DNA from: Ochrobactrum sp. BTU1
Lineage (GTDB): Bacteria > Pseudomonadota > Alphaproteobacteria > Rhizobiales > Rhizobiaceae
Direction of reading: 5' to 3'
NCBI GenBank assembly: GCA_018798825.1
Contig: CP076356.1
Span: 939,304-1,003,303, forward strand
DNA: 64,000 nt
In this document: piece after piece, positions 1 through 9,067 of the stretch
Layout: every line of letters begins with the position of its first letter
How positions within the stretch are numbered: position 1 is the first letter of the stretch
Made by a program: the position numbers and the translations under genes
The notes under the pieces: model-generated
Seen by the model: the letters and a program-made list of their open reading frames with translations, nothing else
What the model was told of the DNA's origin: nothing
The model's database searches: none

Positions 1-2
1 AT

Positions 3-188
3 CAGATCGTTATGAGTCTACTGCCTAGCGACGATATCGTGTCTCTTGGCCCGTTATTCGGAGGGGAAGCTGCCGATGACTTTGTTAGACGGCTCCAGGT
101 CGCAGGACTAAAGTACCTAGAGGATTTCTTCGTTTTTAACGGCGACTTTCCAGATTGGTGTCGCTTCAAGGTGTGTTTGAACGGCTGA
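3..188 (+). CDS. C-terminal end of an unrecognised protein (cut by window edge)
   Basis: An open frame runs from the left edge to a TGA at 186-188 and encodes about 61 residues, including the stretch FVRRLQVAGLKYLEDFFVF. The composition (aromatic and acidic residues spread evenly) looks like real protein rather than a chance frame, but I do not recognise a family. It is followed after about 80 bases by a convergent barstar-type gene. The neighbouring small genes look like immunity proteins, so this may be the end of another small protein of the same island. The start lies outside the window. Confidence 0.4.
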   Translation, partial: QIVMSLLPSDDIVSLGPLFGGEAADDFVRRLQVAGLKYLEDFFVFNGDFPDWCRFKVCLNG

Positions 189-267
189 CCCAGGCGATAT
201 GTCTTGGATTTCACCGGGTCAACATTGGCTATGCAATCGGGGCGCACCTCTAAAACCCTCAATTCTC

Positions 268-597
268 TCATAAGTAAAAAGAGACAATCAAAATCGGCGG
301 TTGGTCGCATTCTAGACGTCGATAATTTACGAACGCCGCAAGTTCTAAGATTGCATTCCAAATTTCTGGCGAGTGGTCTTTCAGTTTTTGTCCCTGATCG
401 AGTTGTAAAACAACCATCTTTCCTTTTTCCACCACGAAACTTGAGAAGTCGTCATCCAAACTGGTCATGCAGTCGACCCAAGCGCTGAGATTTCTCCCAT
501 AAAAGTCTGGAAAACCAAAAGCAGAAATGAAAACATCATGGAAAGACGGCCAGTCCAAGATTTCGGAACAATCGATCTTCTTAATTGTGCAATTCAT
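268..597 (-). CDS. barstar family protein (ribonuclease inhibitor-like)
   Basis: The 109-residue product carries the barstar signature: a start region DWPSFHDVFISAFGFPDFYG, then an RNLSAWVDCMTSLDD segment matching the conserved YGxNLDALWDxL motif of barstar, and a C-terminal beta strand (PPILIVSFYL). Barstar proteins bind and block barnase-type ribonucleases in the cytoplasm. In Gram-negative bacteria barstar homologues often serve as immunity proteins for secreted or contact-delivered nuclease toxins. No barnase-like toxin gene is visible in this window, so the copy is either an orphan immunity gene or its toxin lies to the left. The length is normal for the family (about 90-110 residues). 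Confidence 0.8.
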   Translation of the reverse strand: MNCTIKKIDCSEILDWPSFHDVFISAFGFPDFYGRNLSAWVDCMTSLDDDFSSFVVEKGKMVVLQLDQGQKLKDHSPEIWNAILELAAFVNYRRLECDQPPILIVSFYL

Positions 598-632
598 CGA
601 TAGCTATCCATAGCAACAATGTTCCGGATGAG

Positions 633-1004
633 TTAATCACTCGCCGACTGCGGCAGATTTTCTAAAAGCTTTTCTGCAAACGAAACTATTTTCGGAGCAA
701 GCAGTAAATTATCAGATAATTCAGAGCAAATTTCAGCGAGTTGTTCTCCGGTAAAAATCTGATTCATTTCGTCTATTGTTATCACCTTCTCGTTTTTTAT
801 TGCGTCTATGCTCTCCCTCTTGAGGCTCGCCAGTTGGGAGTTTATCTGCTCAATCTGATCCACGTCGATCTCGCAATTATATCGTAGCAAGAACGACGCC
901 ATATGAATTGGGGAAAAGTCAAATGCATCACGACCACAGCAAGTTGCCTCGCAGACCGTTTCGCACTGTTTGATGAGGCCAAGCAGCGGATAATCCAATT
1001 TCAT
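633..1004 (-). CDS. hypothetical protein with a conserved Cys-Cys motif
   Basis: This 123-residue acidic protein starts MKLDYPLLGLIKQCETVCEA and has the notable cluster ETVCEATCCGRDAFDFSP near residues 16-33. The remainder is helical with many Ile, Glu and Leu residues. The Cys/His content around the motif suggests a small metal-binding or structural site, but I cannot name a family with confidence (it faintly recalls small DUF6331-type proteins). It lies 36 bases upstream of the barstar gene on the same strand, so the two may be co-transcribed. The AT-rich base composition and small size fit an immunity-type gene. Confidence 0.5.
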   Translation of the reverse strand: MKLDYPLLGLIKQCETVCEATCCGRDAFDFSPIHMASFLLRYNCEIDVDQIEQINSQLASLKRESIDAIKNEKVITIDEMNQIFTGEQLAEICSELSDNLLLAPKIVSFAEKLLENLPQSASD

Positions 1005-1102
1005 AAGCTATATACTCGCTATTTGCTCAGGAGTTTAGCCTGCACTCACGGTTTTTAAAAGCATGAAGCAGTTTTTACGCTAGGAAACCATAGGAGCACG
1101 CG

Positions 1103-1606
1103 TTGGATGGCGACTTATCTCCGAGACAGCAGGCGCGAAATTTGATTTATTTCCGAGCATACGGACACCATTTAAAATTGATAGAAAGCCGTGAGGTTGG
1201 CCCAATGAAAAAAAGAGAGAGAGACGTTATCGATTCCTTCTATGAGGAAGGCGAGATCGATTACATTTTCTTTGCACAAATCATTGCAGCGGTTTCCTAT
1301 GATGAAAATGACATTGACTTATCGAAGAGTGTTGGCAGAAAATTGAGTGATGTCCGCATATTATTGGATTATATTGTTGGCAATGGAGATTTCAAGCTAG
1401 GCAAGAGCATCACAAATTGTGATGGTTCTGTTGAGTATATTGAACTAGATAGCAATATTGATGACTTTCTAAAAGAATTGAGGGTATCGATAAATGAACA
1501 TGGCATTGACAGCATTGACGTAAATTATGGCTTTTGGATTAGGAAGGTAAAGGGACGTGTTGCTGATTGTCCTATACCCAAAATTATAAAGACTATATTC
1601 TCTTAG
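1103..1606 (+). CDS. hypothetical small protein, possible immunity protein
   Basis: The frame encodes 167 residues from an ATG-like start at 1103 preceded by AGGAG. An internal ATG at 1205 would give a 134-residue product beginning MKKRERDVIDSFYEEGEIDY. I recognise no family. The protein is acidic, rich in Ile, Asp and Tyr, and ends with a basic tail. The reading frame is clearly AT-rich compared with the metabolic genes downstream, which is common for horizontally moved toxin-immunity cargo. It is divergent from the Cys-Cys protein and barstar gene. The start is uncertain. Confidence 0.45.
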   Translation: MDGDLSPRQQARNLIYFRAYGHHLKLIESREVGPMKKRERDVIDSFYEEGEIDYIFFAQIIAAVSYDENDIDLSKSVGRKLSDVRILLDYIVGNGDFKLGKSITNCDGSVEYIELDSNIDDFLKELRVSINEHGIDSIDVNYGFWIRKVKGRVADCPIPKIIKTIFS

Positions 1607-1984
1607 TAGATGATAGAATTGCATTATTATTATGCGTTTGTTGCGACGCATTGATTACACCCACCTTCCTTGCCACAGGAGGCGGATGACGGCGAAAAAG
1701 GTGCACCGTAGATACCATCCGCAACTTTCAATAACCGGTGCAGCGTTGTTGCATGTCATTGATTTTGTGTATGAGTCAAGAACAGTCGTGCTTCAACCCG
1801 ACAGTTTTAGGCGGTTGTGGTTCCAGGCCACCAGTCAGAAATCTGCACCTCTTATCAGCCATTTTCGAATGACTGTTAGTTCATCGTTGCGACAAAGCAC
1901 AATGAATGTATATGAATAGGCAATTCGTGTGTTTGGATTACCAAACCGTCGGTCGTGTGAGGAGCTCTTACAACTTGGCTAAAT
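1607..1984. other. 378-base stretch without a convincing gene
   Basis: A 95-codon plus-strand frame (1632-1919) exists but has an Arg/His/Ser-rich composition typical of chance frames and no clear ribosome-binding site. I see no RNA gene, repeat or terminator here. The promoter of the next gene should lie near its right end. Confidence 0.5.
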
Positions 1985-2860
1985 ATGAGTGCTCATAAAT
2001 TTTGTCGCGACGTCTGTCTGGAGCGGGGTGAACCTATGCCCGGAGCTGGTGGGACCGCCCCACGTTACGCGCTCCTCCATTGGCCGCGACGCCACTGGCG
2101 TGTTCCAAGAACGAATGCGTTTGACATGCCCGAAGCACTTTCTCAGGCTATGATAACGACTAATCAGGCTGGTATCCATGTGGCACTCGTAGAGGGGGAT
2201 GAAATTGCTCTCTCATGCGACAACATTATTCTACGCACAGCAACGACTGACATTCTGACCGAGCAATTGCTGGTTCTGGCCTCGGGAGGGGAACTCTGCG
2301 GAGAGCGCGATGAGCGCATTACCATCCTTTGCTGTACAGATGGAAAGCAGGACCCTTGCTGCGCACGTTATGGTTTTGCTACCTGGAAAGCGCTGCGTGA
2401 TCAGGCCGACCCGACGGTTTTCCGGGTTCTACAGTCAACGCATATCGGCGGATGTCGCTTTGCCGCGTCGCTGCTCATTTTGCCACAGCGCGCCAGATAT
2501 GGACGTCTCCAGCCAAAGGACGTTTCCGATTTCCTGTCCTGCCTTAGCAAAGGTGTTCCATTCCTGCCAGCGTACAGAGGCAATCCGGAAATCGACGCCT
2601 TAGAACAGGTCGCCGAGCACGCCGCACTTTCATTCTGGAATGATATTGGGCCACAGGAGAAAGTTGTTCTTGAGCGCAAAGCAGGGAACACGAATGAAAT
2701 TGAAGCGGAGATTATTGCCTCCACTCAATCTCAACAGTTGCTCATCCAGTTGAGGCTGGATCAGTTTGACGTCAATACACGCTGCAGCACGCTAGAGCCA
2801 GACGGCGATAGGGATCAGGTTGAACGCTGGATCGCAGTTTCAATTACGCCGCTGACCTGA
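1985..2860 (+). CDS. sucrase/ferredoxin-like family protein, probable iron-locus redox protein
   Basis: The 291-residue product matches the sucrase/ferredoxin-like family, which has a thioredoxin-like fold that in some members carries a [2Fe-2S] cluster. Diagnostic features are an N-terminal FCRDV...GEPMPGAGGTA block, the central ILCCTDGKQDPCCARYG cysteine motif and the QSTHIGGCRFAASLLILP motif. The position next to a siderophore ABC importer suggests a role in reductive release of iron from imported siderophore, as proposed for other small ferric reductases. That role is inference. The gene converges on the binding-protein gene with only 4 bases between stops. The start used gives the N-terminus expected for the family. 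Confidence 0.75.
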   Translation: MSAHKFCRDVCLERGEPMPGAGGTAPRYALLHWPRRHWRVPRTNAFDMPEALSQAMITTNQAGIHVALVEGDEIALSCDNIILRTATTDILTEQLLVLASGGELCGERDERITILCCTDGKQDPCCARYGFATWKALRDQADPTVFRVLQSTHIGGCRFAASLLILPQRARYGRLQPKDVSDFLSCLSKGVPFLPAYRGNPEIDALEQVAEHAALSFWNDIGPQEKVVLERKAGNTNEIEAEIIASTQSQQLLIQLRLDQFDVNTRCSTLEPDGDRDQVERWIAVSITPLT

Positions 2861-2864
2861 CAAC

Positions 2865-3800
2865 CTATTCAGGCTTCTGCCGGAGGATTTCTCGCTCGCC
2901 GATATGCGATAGAAGCAAAATCGCAGAACCAATTAGGCCTTGCATCGTCTCGCCGTAACGACTGCGATTAAAATACAGAAATTGACGATTGCGAACAGCA
3001 AACAGATTGCGCCACTGGACAGTCGACCGGAAGGCGCGCATTTCCGCCTCCTCGTCCAGCATTTCTTCGTAAGTGTCGATGATGATATCACTGTCAAAGT
3101 CGGAAAGGCGTTCTAAGCTATAGGGTATATCGCTTTCGCTATTCTCATAAGCGGGAACATGACCAAGACCAAAATCCTTTATCACCTGTTCCATGCCACC
3201 ACGCCCGATAATTCTGAAACCATCGCGATAAATCTCCATCGGTGTCACTGTGATTGAAGCTGGTTTCTCTACGCGCTTTCCGAATTCGCTGACTATATCC
3301 TGATACTCCCGATGCAATTCATCATAGCGATGACGTTTACCAACAAGATCAGCCAATTGCTCTGAATAGGTTAATATGCCTTCTTCACGTAAAGGCAGCA
3401 GCACAACGGGCGCAATTGCTGAAAGCTTATCGCGAAGCGCTGCGTGATAAGACAACCCCACTATCAGGTCTGGCTTCAATGCCGCAATTGTTTCAATATC
3501 AGGAGCCTGATGCGTTCCGATATACTGGATTTCTGACGTATCGTATCTCTGCGATGCACCCCTATAAATAGTGTCCGCAAGCAAGCGCTTGCGACCAGAT
3601 GAACCACAAGGCACAACCCCTAATTCCAGCAATTGCGTTGTCAGACTGAAATCGTGCAATGACACCACACAGCGTGGGTGAACTGGCACCTCAACCGAGC
3701 CGAAACGATTGGTAAATGTTCTTGTTTCTTCTGCATGAGCACTAACAACAAAGCCGAAACTGCATATAAGAATAAGCAAAGCTGACGCTATTCTGGTCAT
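2865..3800 (-). CDS. iron-siderophore ABC transporter, periplasmic binding protein
   Basis: The 311-residue protein has a Sec signal peptide (basic MTR start, hydrophobic core, cleavage near AHA-EE around residue 23) and a FecB/FhuD-type binding domain. Conserved features are VPVHPRCVVSLHDFSLTTQLLELGV near the start and IETIAALKPDLIVGLS in the middle. It would capture the ferric-siderophore in the periplasm and hand it to the two permeases. It is the last gene of a four-gene minus-strand operon and overlaps the preceding permease gene by 4 bases, so translation is probably coupled. The siderophore cannot be named from sequence. Confidence 0.88.
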   Translation of the reverse strand: MTRIASALLILICSFGFVVSAHAEETRTFTNRFGSVEVPVHPRCVVSLHDFSLTTQLLELGVVPCGSSGRKRLLADTIYRGASQRYDTSEIQYIGTHQAPDIETIAALKPDLIVGLSYHAALRDKLSAIAPVVLLPLREEGILTYSEQLADLVGKRHRYDELHREYQDIVSEFGKRVEKPASITVTPMEIYRDGFRIIGRGGMEQVIKDFGLGHVPAYENSESDIPYSLERLSDFDSDIIIDTYEEMLDEEAEMRAFRSTVQWRNLFAVRNRQFLYFNRSRYGETMQGLIGSAILLLSHIGEREILRQKPE

Positions 3801-4834
3801 CGGGTCGTTCCTTTTCGCGACAGCAGATAAAGAAGATAGGGCGCGCCGATCACTGCAACCACAAGTCCCGCCGGAATCTGAAGTGAAGCAAAAACGGTTC
3901 GGCCGATTGTGTCACTGACAAGCACAATACTTGCACCAATCAATGCAGACAGAGGCAAAAGCAATCTATGCCTTTCCCCTACCAAAAGCCTTGCAGCATG
4001 AGGGGCTAAGAGACCAATAAAACTCATTGTACCAACGTTCGCGACGGCAGAAGCGGTAAGCATCACACTCAGCAAAAGTGCGATGATCTGAAAGCGCGCA
4101 ACATTCAGGCCGCGACTTGCTGCAACCGCATTACCAAGCTGAAACAGGTCAAACTGGCGGGAAAACAACAATATGGGAACAGCGGCAAGAAGCAGCCACC
4201 AGAATTGCCCCCGCACATTTTCCCACCCTGCCCTATGCAGACTGCCTGCAAGCCAGAGCAAAGCCGATTCAACATGTTCGATCCGTCCGTAGGTGATAAG
4301 CAGGTCTGCCAATGCACTGAGTATCGCTGTTACACCAACACCCACCAGAATGAGACGCAAGGGCGAGACCCCTTTGTTCCAGGCAAGAGCGATAACAAAC
4401 AATGCAACCAGCAGCCCACCAAGCAAAGCCGCAAGCGGATAAAGCTCAACAGCCAGCTCAGATGGCCAAAGAATGAGCGCAGTCAACACGGTGATACCAG
4501 CGCCTGCCTCAACACCCACCAATCCGGGTGCAGCCAGTGAATTGCGTGTCACTACCTGCAATATCACTCCGGCAAGAGCCATCGCCATACCAGAAAAAAT
4601 GGCAAGCAATATGCGTGGCAGACGCGTGTCAAACACGATGCTACGCAAAATATTATCAGTGCTTTGGGGCGTTATGACCGCCTTAATAATTTCTGTTAGT
4701 GTAACAGGATAGCTGCCGAGCTTTATTGCCAGTATTGCGGCTATAACAAGAAACACAGTAGCAGCAATCAGAATGATCCGACCATGAGAAAACCGATTGC
4801 GGGTGTGATTGGTGATATGGGTTTGCACTGCCAT
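3797..4834 (-). CDS. FecCD-family siderophore ABC permease
   Basis: The 345-residue integral membrane protein has the FecCD/BtuC organisation with about nine to ten hydrophobic segments. Family motifs visible include FDTRLPRILLAIFSGMAMALAG near residue 70, VTRNSLAAPGLVGVEAGAG after it, and the C-terminal GTMSFIGLLAPHAARLLVG that forms the coupling helix to the ATPase. It pairs with the adjacent permease, which it overlaps by one base. Two separate FecCD proteins make this a FecCD-type rather than a fused FhuB-type importer. Confidence 0.92.
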   Translation of the reverse strand: MAVQTHITNHTRNRFSHGRIILIAATVFLVIAAILAIKLGSYPVTLTEIIKAVITPQSTDNILRSIVFDTRLPRILLAIFSGMAMALAGVILQVVTRNSLAAPGLVGVEAGAGITVLTALILWPSELAVELYPLAALLGGLLVALFVIALAWNKGVSPLRLILVGVGVTAILSALADLLITYGRIEHVESALLWLAGSLHRAGWENVRGQFWWLLLAAVPILLFSRQFDLFQLGNAVAASRGLNVARFQIIALLLSVMLTASAVANVGTMSFIGLLAPHAARLLVGERHRLLLPLSALIGASIVLVSDTIGRTVFASLQIPAGLVVAVIGAPYLLYLLSRKGTTR

Positions 4835-5826
4835 TATTTCACTCTCCCCAGAACGAGAGCGATGAAAATGGGGCCGCCGACGATGGCAGTCACAATACCC
4901 GTATTGATCTCCAGTGGACGTAATGCCGTGCGTGATACGATGTCACCAGTAACAATAAGCAGTGCACCTATCAGAGGCGCTGCGGGGATGAGGAGCCGAT
5001 AGTCATTACCGAGAAAAATACGCCCAATATGCGGAGCAATAAGACCGACAAAGCCAATAGGACCAGCTATTGCAACAGATGATCCGGCCAAAAGCACGAT
5101 CGCCAGAAGTGATGAGAGCCGCATCCGCAATACATTCAGCCCCATCAACGCCGCCGACTGCGATCCCAATCGGTGGAGATTAAGTGCGGGAATATTCGCT
5201 ACTGCAATGCATCCAGCGAGAAGGATGAATGGAAAGGTCTGCCAGCGGGCTACTGTACTGTCAAAAGCAAGCGAACCAACAAGCCAGCGCCGCAGAGTTT
5301 CAAGCCCCTGCTGGTCAAGCAAAAGAACCATAGAGGTCAGGGCACTGAACAGGGCCGCAACCATCACACCGGATAAAACGAGGCGAACCGGATTGGGGTC
5401 CGATCCGCTGTTCAGAAGAACGATCGCTGCTGCAACAATTGCCCCCGCAAAGGCGAGAAGCGGTATCATGGCAAGCGTGTTACCGGGGAGCACAAGCAAA
5501 CCGAAAACGACAAAGAAGGCAGCACCACTGTTCACCCCCATCAGCCCGGGATCTGCAAGCGGGTTTTCACTGACCGCCTGCATTAACGCGCCTGCAAGAC
5601 CGAGGGTTGCACCGACGATGACAGCACTGATCAAACGAGGCATTCGCATTTCCATCACGATATTATGCAATGGGTCTGCCGGAACATAGGCGACAAGTGC
5701 TTGCCAGACCACACTCCAGTCAAGCTGACGCGCTCCGAGCTTCAGATGAAGGATTGCAGCCACGATTAGCAGCACAAAAAGGGCGAAAAACTGAAAAGAA
5801 CGCAGATAAACTGACAAAGGATGCAC
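4834..5826 (-). CDS. FecCD-family siderophore ABC permease
   Basis: The 330-residue protein is the second FecCD permease. It shows IVMEMRMPRLISAVIVGATLGLAGALMQ, ENPLADPGLMGVNSGAA and GPIGFVGLIAPHIGRIFLG, all in the order expected for the family. It would form a heterodimer with the downstream permease in the inner membrane. It starts 3 bases after the ATPase gene stop, consistent with one polycistronic message. Length and hydropathy are normal. Confidence 0.92.
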   Translation of the reverse strand: MHPLSVYLRSFQFFALFVLLIVAAILHLKLGARQLDWSVVWQALVAYVPADPLHNIVMEMRMPRLISAVIVGATLGLAGALMQAVSENPLADPGLMGVNSGAAFFVVFGLLVLPGNTLAMIPLLAFAGAIVAAAIVLLNSGSDPNPVRLVLSGVMVAALFSALTSMVLLLDQQGLETLRRWLVGSLAFDSTVARWQTFPFILLAGCIAVANIPALNLHRLGSQSAALMGLNVLRMRLSSLLAIVLLAGSSVAIAGPIGFVGLIAPHIGRIFLGNDYRLLIPAAPLIGALLIVTGDIVSRTALRPLEINTGIVTAIVGGPIFIALVLGRVK

Positions 5827-5829
5827 CCT

Positions 5830-6603
5830 TCACGCCCAGGAAGAAGCAATGCACATTGCAATTCCCGTTTCCGGATCATCAAGCATTCTTGATCGCACCG
5901 AAAACACATTATCGATATTAGGCACATTGAAGACCTGCTGTGTCGCGCCTTCGGCAACCACCCGCCCATCTTTCAGCATGACAAGTTGATCTGCATAACG
6001 CGCCGCCTGATTGAGGTCGTGAAGGATTGCAACCACTGTGCGTCCTGCATCGCGCAAGACCGACAGCAGATCAAGCAGGCTTAACTGGTTTGCAACGTCC
6101 AGAAATGTCGTAGGTTCGTCGAGCAGAATAACTGGTGTATCCTGAACCAAAGTCATTGCAATCCATGCACGCTGCAACTGACCACCTGAAAGGCTCTGCA
6201 ATGGTCTGTCGATGAGTTGTTCAATGCCGCAAAGTGCAACGGCACGCGAGACAGCGTCTTCGTCTTCGCTTGACCAGCCACCGAGCCAGCTTCTCCACGG
6301 AAACCGTCCCTGTGCAAGTAGTTCACGCACACTCATTCCGACCGGCGTATGCACATGTTGCGGCAAGAATGCCATTTGCCGGGCCAGTTCGCGTCTCGAG
6401 TATAAAACAAGCTGCTTTGAACCAAGTTCAACATGACCGCTATATATCGCGACCGAGTTCGCCATGCTGCCCAGAAGCGTTGATTTGCCAGAGCCGTTCG
6501 GCCCGATCAAAGCGGTAAAACGCCCCGGAAGAATTTTCAGATCAATGTCATGGAGAATATGCTGGGTGCCACGATAAACGTTCACTCGCTTCATTTCGAA
6601 CAT
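5830..6603 (-). CDS. iron-siderophore ABC transporter ATP-binding protein
   Basis: The protein has all ABC ATPase motifs in order: Walker A GPNGSGKST, Q-loop FLPQHVHTP, signature LSGGQLQRAWIAM, Walker B VILLDEPTTFLD and the switch histidine in AILHDLNQAARY. It is closest in pattern to FecE/FhuC-type ATPases. Three starts are possible (6624, 6612, 6603). I use the ATG at 6603 because GGAG lies about 8 bases upstream, giving 257 residues that begin MFEMKRVNVYRG. It is the first gene of the minus-strand importer operon and is divergent from the TonB receptor, so one intergenic region probably controls both. Confidence 0.9.
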   Translation of the reverse strand: MFEMKRVNVYRGTQHILHDIDLKILPGRFTALIGPNGSGKSTLLGSMANSVAIYSGHVELGSKQLVLYSRRELARQMAFLPQHVHTPVGMSVRELLAQGRFPWRSWLGGWSSEDEDAVSRAVALCGIEQLIDRPLQSLSGGQLQRAWIAMTLVQDTPVILLDEPTTFLDVANQLSLLDLLSVLRDAGRTVVAILHDLNQAARYADQLVMLKDGRVVAEGATQQVFNVPNIDNVFSVRSRMLDDPETGIAMCIASSWA

Positions 6604-6696
6604 AGCCAGCATCTCCGTGCACAATTGTAAGAAGCGGCTCTGATAGGCTCTTCCAATCGCGTCATATCATCCGCGCGATAGTGAGCGCGCTGCAAT

Positions 6697-6714
6697 AAGT
6701 GTGTTGTGACACTT
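6697..6714. promoter_or_regulatory. inverted repeat in the divergent ABC importer / TonB receptor promoter region
   Basis: AAGTGTGTTGTGACACTT has 6-base arms and lies between the two divergent iron-uptake transcription units. A smaller GTGAATCAC dyad follows at 6731-6739. I cannot match either to a Fur, RirA or Irr box with confidence, so the binding protein is unknown. Confidence 0.35.
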
Positions 6715-6836
6715 TTTTAATTTATTCAAAGTGAATCACATGATAGCGAGAGCATATCTTTGTTGACTGTACTTGTCATGTTTATACGGTGGCCTGCCAG
6801 CCTCCACTAATTCATGCATCGCTATTGGGGAATTCT

Positions 6837-9023
6837 ATGCCGGTAAACCATCTGAAATCGAATATCGGCAGCCTGCCCTACATGTCTGCATTGCCATATA
6901 GCATTCCACTCGCTTGCGCGATGATGGCGCTTGCGGTGAGCAGTGTTTCAGCACAGGAAACGAATGCTGGAATTCAGCTGCAAACGATTGTCGTGCAGGA
7001 CAATGCCAGCTCAACAGAACCTGTTAAAGGATATGTAGCTAAGGTCAGCAGTAGTGGCACGAAAACGGATACACCTATCCTGCTTACGCCCCAATCAGTG
7101 TCGGTAGTCTCAGCTACCGAAATCAAAGATCGCGAAGCGCAAACTCTTGCTGACGTGCTTGCTTATACACCAAGTTTCACGGCACAGCCCGGCCCATTCT
7201 CGCGCGTCGCCGACCGGTTCAGAATTCGTGGATTCGACGTCGAATCAGGTACCGGTGGGATGCTGCGCGACGGGATGAGGCTACAGAACAACTCTTATGA
7301 TGGTACGCAAGAGCCATTTGGTCTTGAACGTGTCGATGTTGTACGCGGTGCGGCTTCGGTTCTTTATGGCCAGCTTTCGCCGGGCGGCTTTGTGAACGGC
7401 GTCAGCAAACGCCCGACATCCGAGCCTCTGCGTGAAGTCTCGGTTCAGGGCGGGCTTCATAACCGTAAACAGCTTACTGCAGATTTCAGCGAAGCAATAA
7501 CCGACACATTGTCATATCGTTTGACTTTTCTTGGTCGCGACAGCGACACCAACGTTGATTACATGAACAATGACCGCATCTATATCGCCCCGGCTTTGGA
7601 ATGGAAGCCTGATGAAGACACATCGCTGACCATGCTTGGCTTTTACCAGAAGACCAACACACGTTTCCCCGCTGCCTTACCCTACGAAATTGTGGAAGGC
7701 ATCGGTAATGGCCCATTCATCCTCGGCCGCGACACTTTTATTGGAGAGCCGGACTATGATCGGATGAAAACTAATATGGGTGCGCTGGGTTACGAATTTA
7801 CCCATCGTTTCGACAATGATGTGCGGTTCTCGGCAAAATCACGCTATTACGAATCCGATCTGGACTGGCGTTATATGATGGCCCAGACGAGCGCCGCTGC
7901 CGTTAATCAGGTCGCACAGACAGGCATACTGGCTCGCCAGTACAGCGACCGTCATGATGGCGCGAAGGGCTTCACACATGATATGAATGTTGCATTCGAT
8001 GTGGATACAGGTCCACTCTCACATTCATTGCTCGTCGGTTATGACTTTTACGACACATCGTATGATTCAGATAATTTTCGTGCAGTTGCTCCATCAATCG
8101 ACTTGAACAATCCAATCTACGGCGCAAGTTTCACAGTTAATCGTGACCCTGCTCGTAACCGTGGTGCGAAAACAACAACCGTACAGCATGGTATTTATCT
8201 GCAAGACAAAATCACCTTTGATGAACGCTGGAACGTACTGCTTGGTGTAAGACACGACTGGGCTGATCAGGATTTCAGCTATCATGCGAACAACCAGTCG
8301 ATCAGCCGCAACTCTGAAAAGACAACATGGCGCGCGGGGGTGGTTTACGAAGCTGAGAATGGACTGGCTCCCTATGTCAGTTATGCGCAATCCTTCTTCC
8401 CGATCTCGGTATCTGAATATGCCGAAGACATGAATTTCTCACCTATGACGGGAGAACAGATTGAGGCTGGCATTCGTTATCAGCCGCCCGGCACGAATAT
8501 GTTGTTCAGCGCAGCCGCCTATCAGCTTGATCAGAACAATATCGTCACCCGTACACTTGCTGATGAGCTCACACAGATCGGTCAGCGGCGTGCTCGTGGA
8601 TTTGAGCTTGAGGCCAAAGCCGAGCTGACTGATTATCTGACCATGGTGGGCTCATATTCGTACACAGATGCCCGGATCACCAAGAGTGAAGAACTTTTGG
8701 AACTTGGCCAGCGCAGTGAAAACACACCCTATCATCAGGCCGCTCTCTGGATGACTTACGATGTAACTCAGTTGGGCATCGACGGACTGACCGTTGGAGG
8801 TGGTGTACGATACACCGGATGGACCAGCGCATCAGGCATAGATAAACCAATACCCGGCTACACGCTTGTCGATGCAATGGTTCGCTATGAAGTGACCAAA
8901 AACATTACCTTGTCATTGAATGCAACAAACCTTTTCAACGACGAATACGCTGTCTGCGAATTTGCAAAGTGTCTTTACGGAGATGGCAGAGAGGTTATGG
9001 TGTCTTCCAGTTTCAAATGGTGA
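6837..9023 (+). CDS. TonB-dependent siderophore receptor
   Basis: From the ATG at 6837 (GGGGA about 6 bases upstream) the product is 728 residues. An upstream GTG at 6789 would add 16 residues ahead of the signal peptide and is less likely. A long signal peptide ends near SSVSA-QETNAG. The plug domain shows TPQSVSVVSATEIKDREAQTLADVLAYTP and the RGFDVESG...GLERVDVVRGAASVLYG motifs of ferrichrome/catecholate receptors. The barrel ends ...YGDGREVMVSSSFKW with the aromatic terminal residue needed for outer-membrane assembly. It should bind the ferric-siderophore at the surface and import it with TonB energy. Confidence 0.92.
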   Translation: MPVNHLKSNIGSLPYMSALPYSIPLACAMMALAVSSVSAQETNAGIQLQTIVVQDNASSTEPVKGYVAKVSSSGTKTDTPILLTPQSVSVVSATEIKDREAQTLADVLAYTPSFTAQPGPFSRVADRFRIRGFDVESGTGGMLRDGMRLQNNSYDGTQEPFGLERVDVVRGAASVLYGQLSPGGFVNGVSKRPTSEPLREVSVQGGLHNRKQLTADFSEAITDTLSYRLTFLGRDSDTNVDYMNNDRIYIAPALEWKPDEDTSLTMLGFYQKTNTRFPAALPYEIVEGIGNGPFILGRDTFIGEPDYDRMKTNMGALGYEFTHRFDNDVRFSAKSRYYESDLDWRYMMAQTSAAAVNQVAQTGILARQYSDRHDGAKGFTHDMNVAFDVDTGPLSHSLLVGYDFYDTSYDSDNFRAVAPSIDLNNPIYGASFTVNRDPARNRGAKTTTVQHGIYLQDKITFDERWNVLLGVRHDWADQDFSYHANNQSISRNSEKTTWRAGVVYEAENGLAPYVSYAQSFFPISVSEYAEDMNFSPMTGEQIEAGIRYQPPGTNMLFSAAAYQLDQNNIVTRTLADELTQIGQRRARGFELEAKAELTDYLTMVGSYSYTDARITKSEELLELGQRSENTPYHQAALWMTYDVTQLGIDGLTVGGGVRYTGWTSASGIDKPIPGYTLVDAMVRYEVTKNITLSLNATNLFNDEYAVCEFAKCLYGDGREVMVSSSFKW

Positions 9024-9067
9024 CACCGCTTTAACGGCTGTTGGGAATTCATGAGTAACGTCGATTT

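Noticed and set aside
1632..1919. A 95-codon plus-strand frame
   Set aside because: Composition is Arg/His/Ser-rich with no family pattern and no good ribosome site; kept only as part of the described intergenic region.
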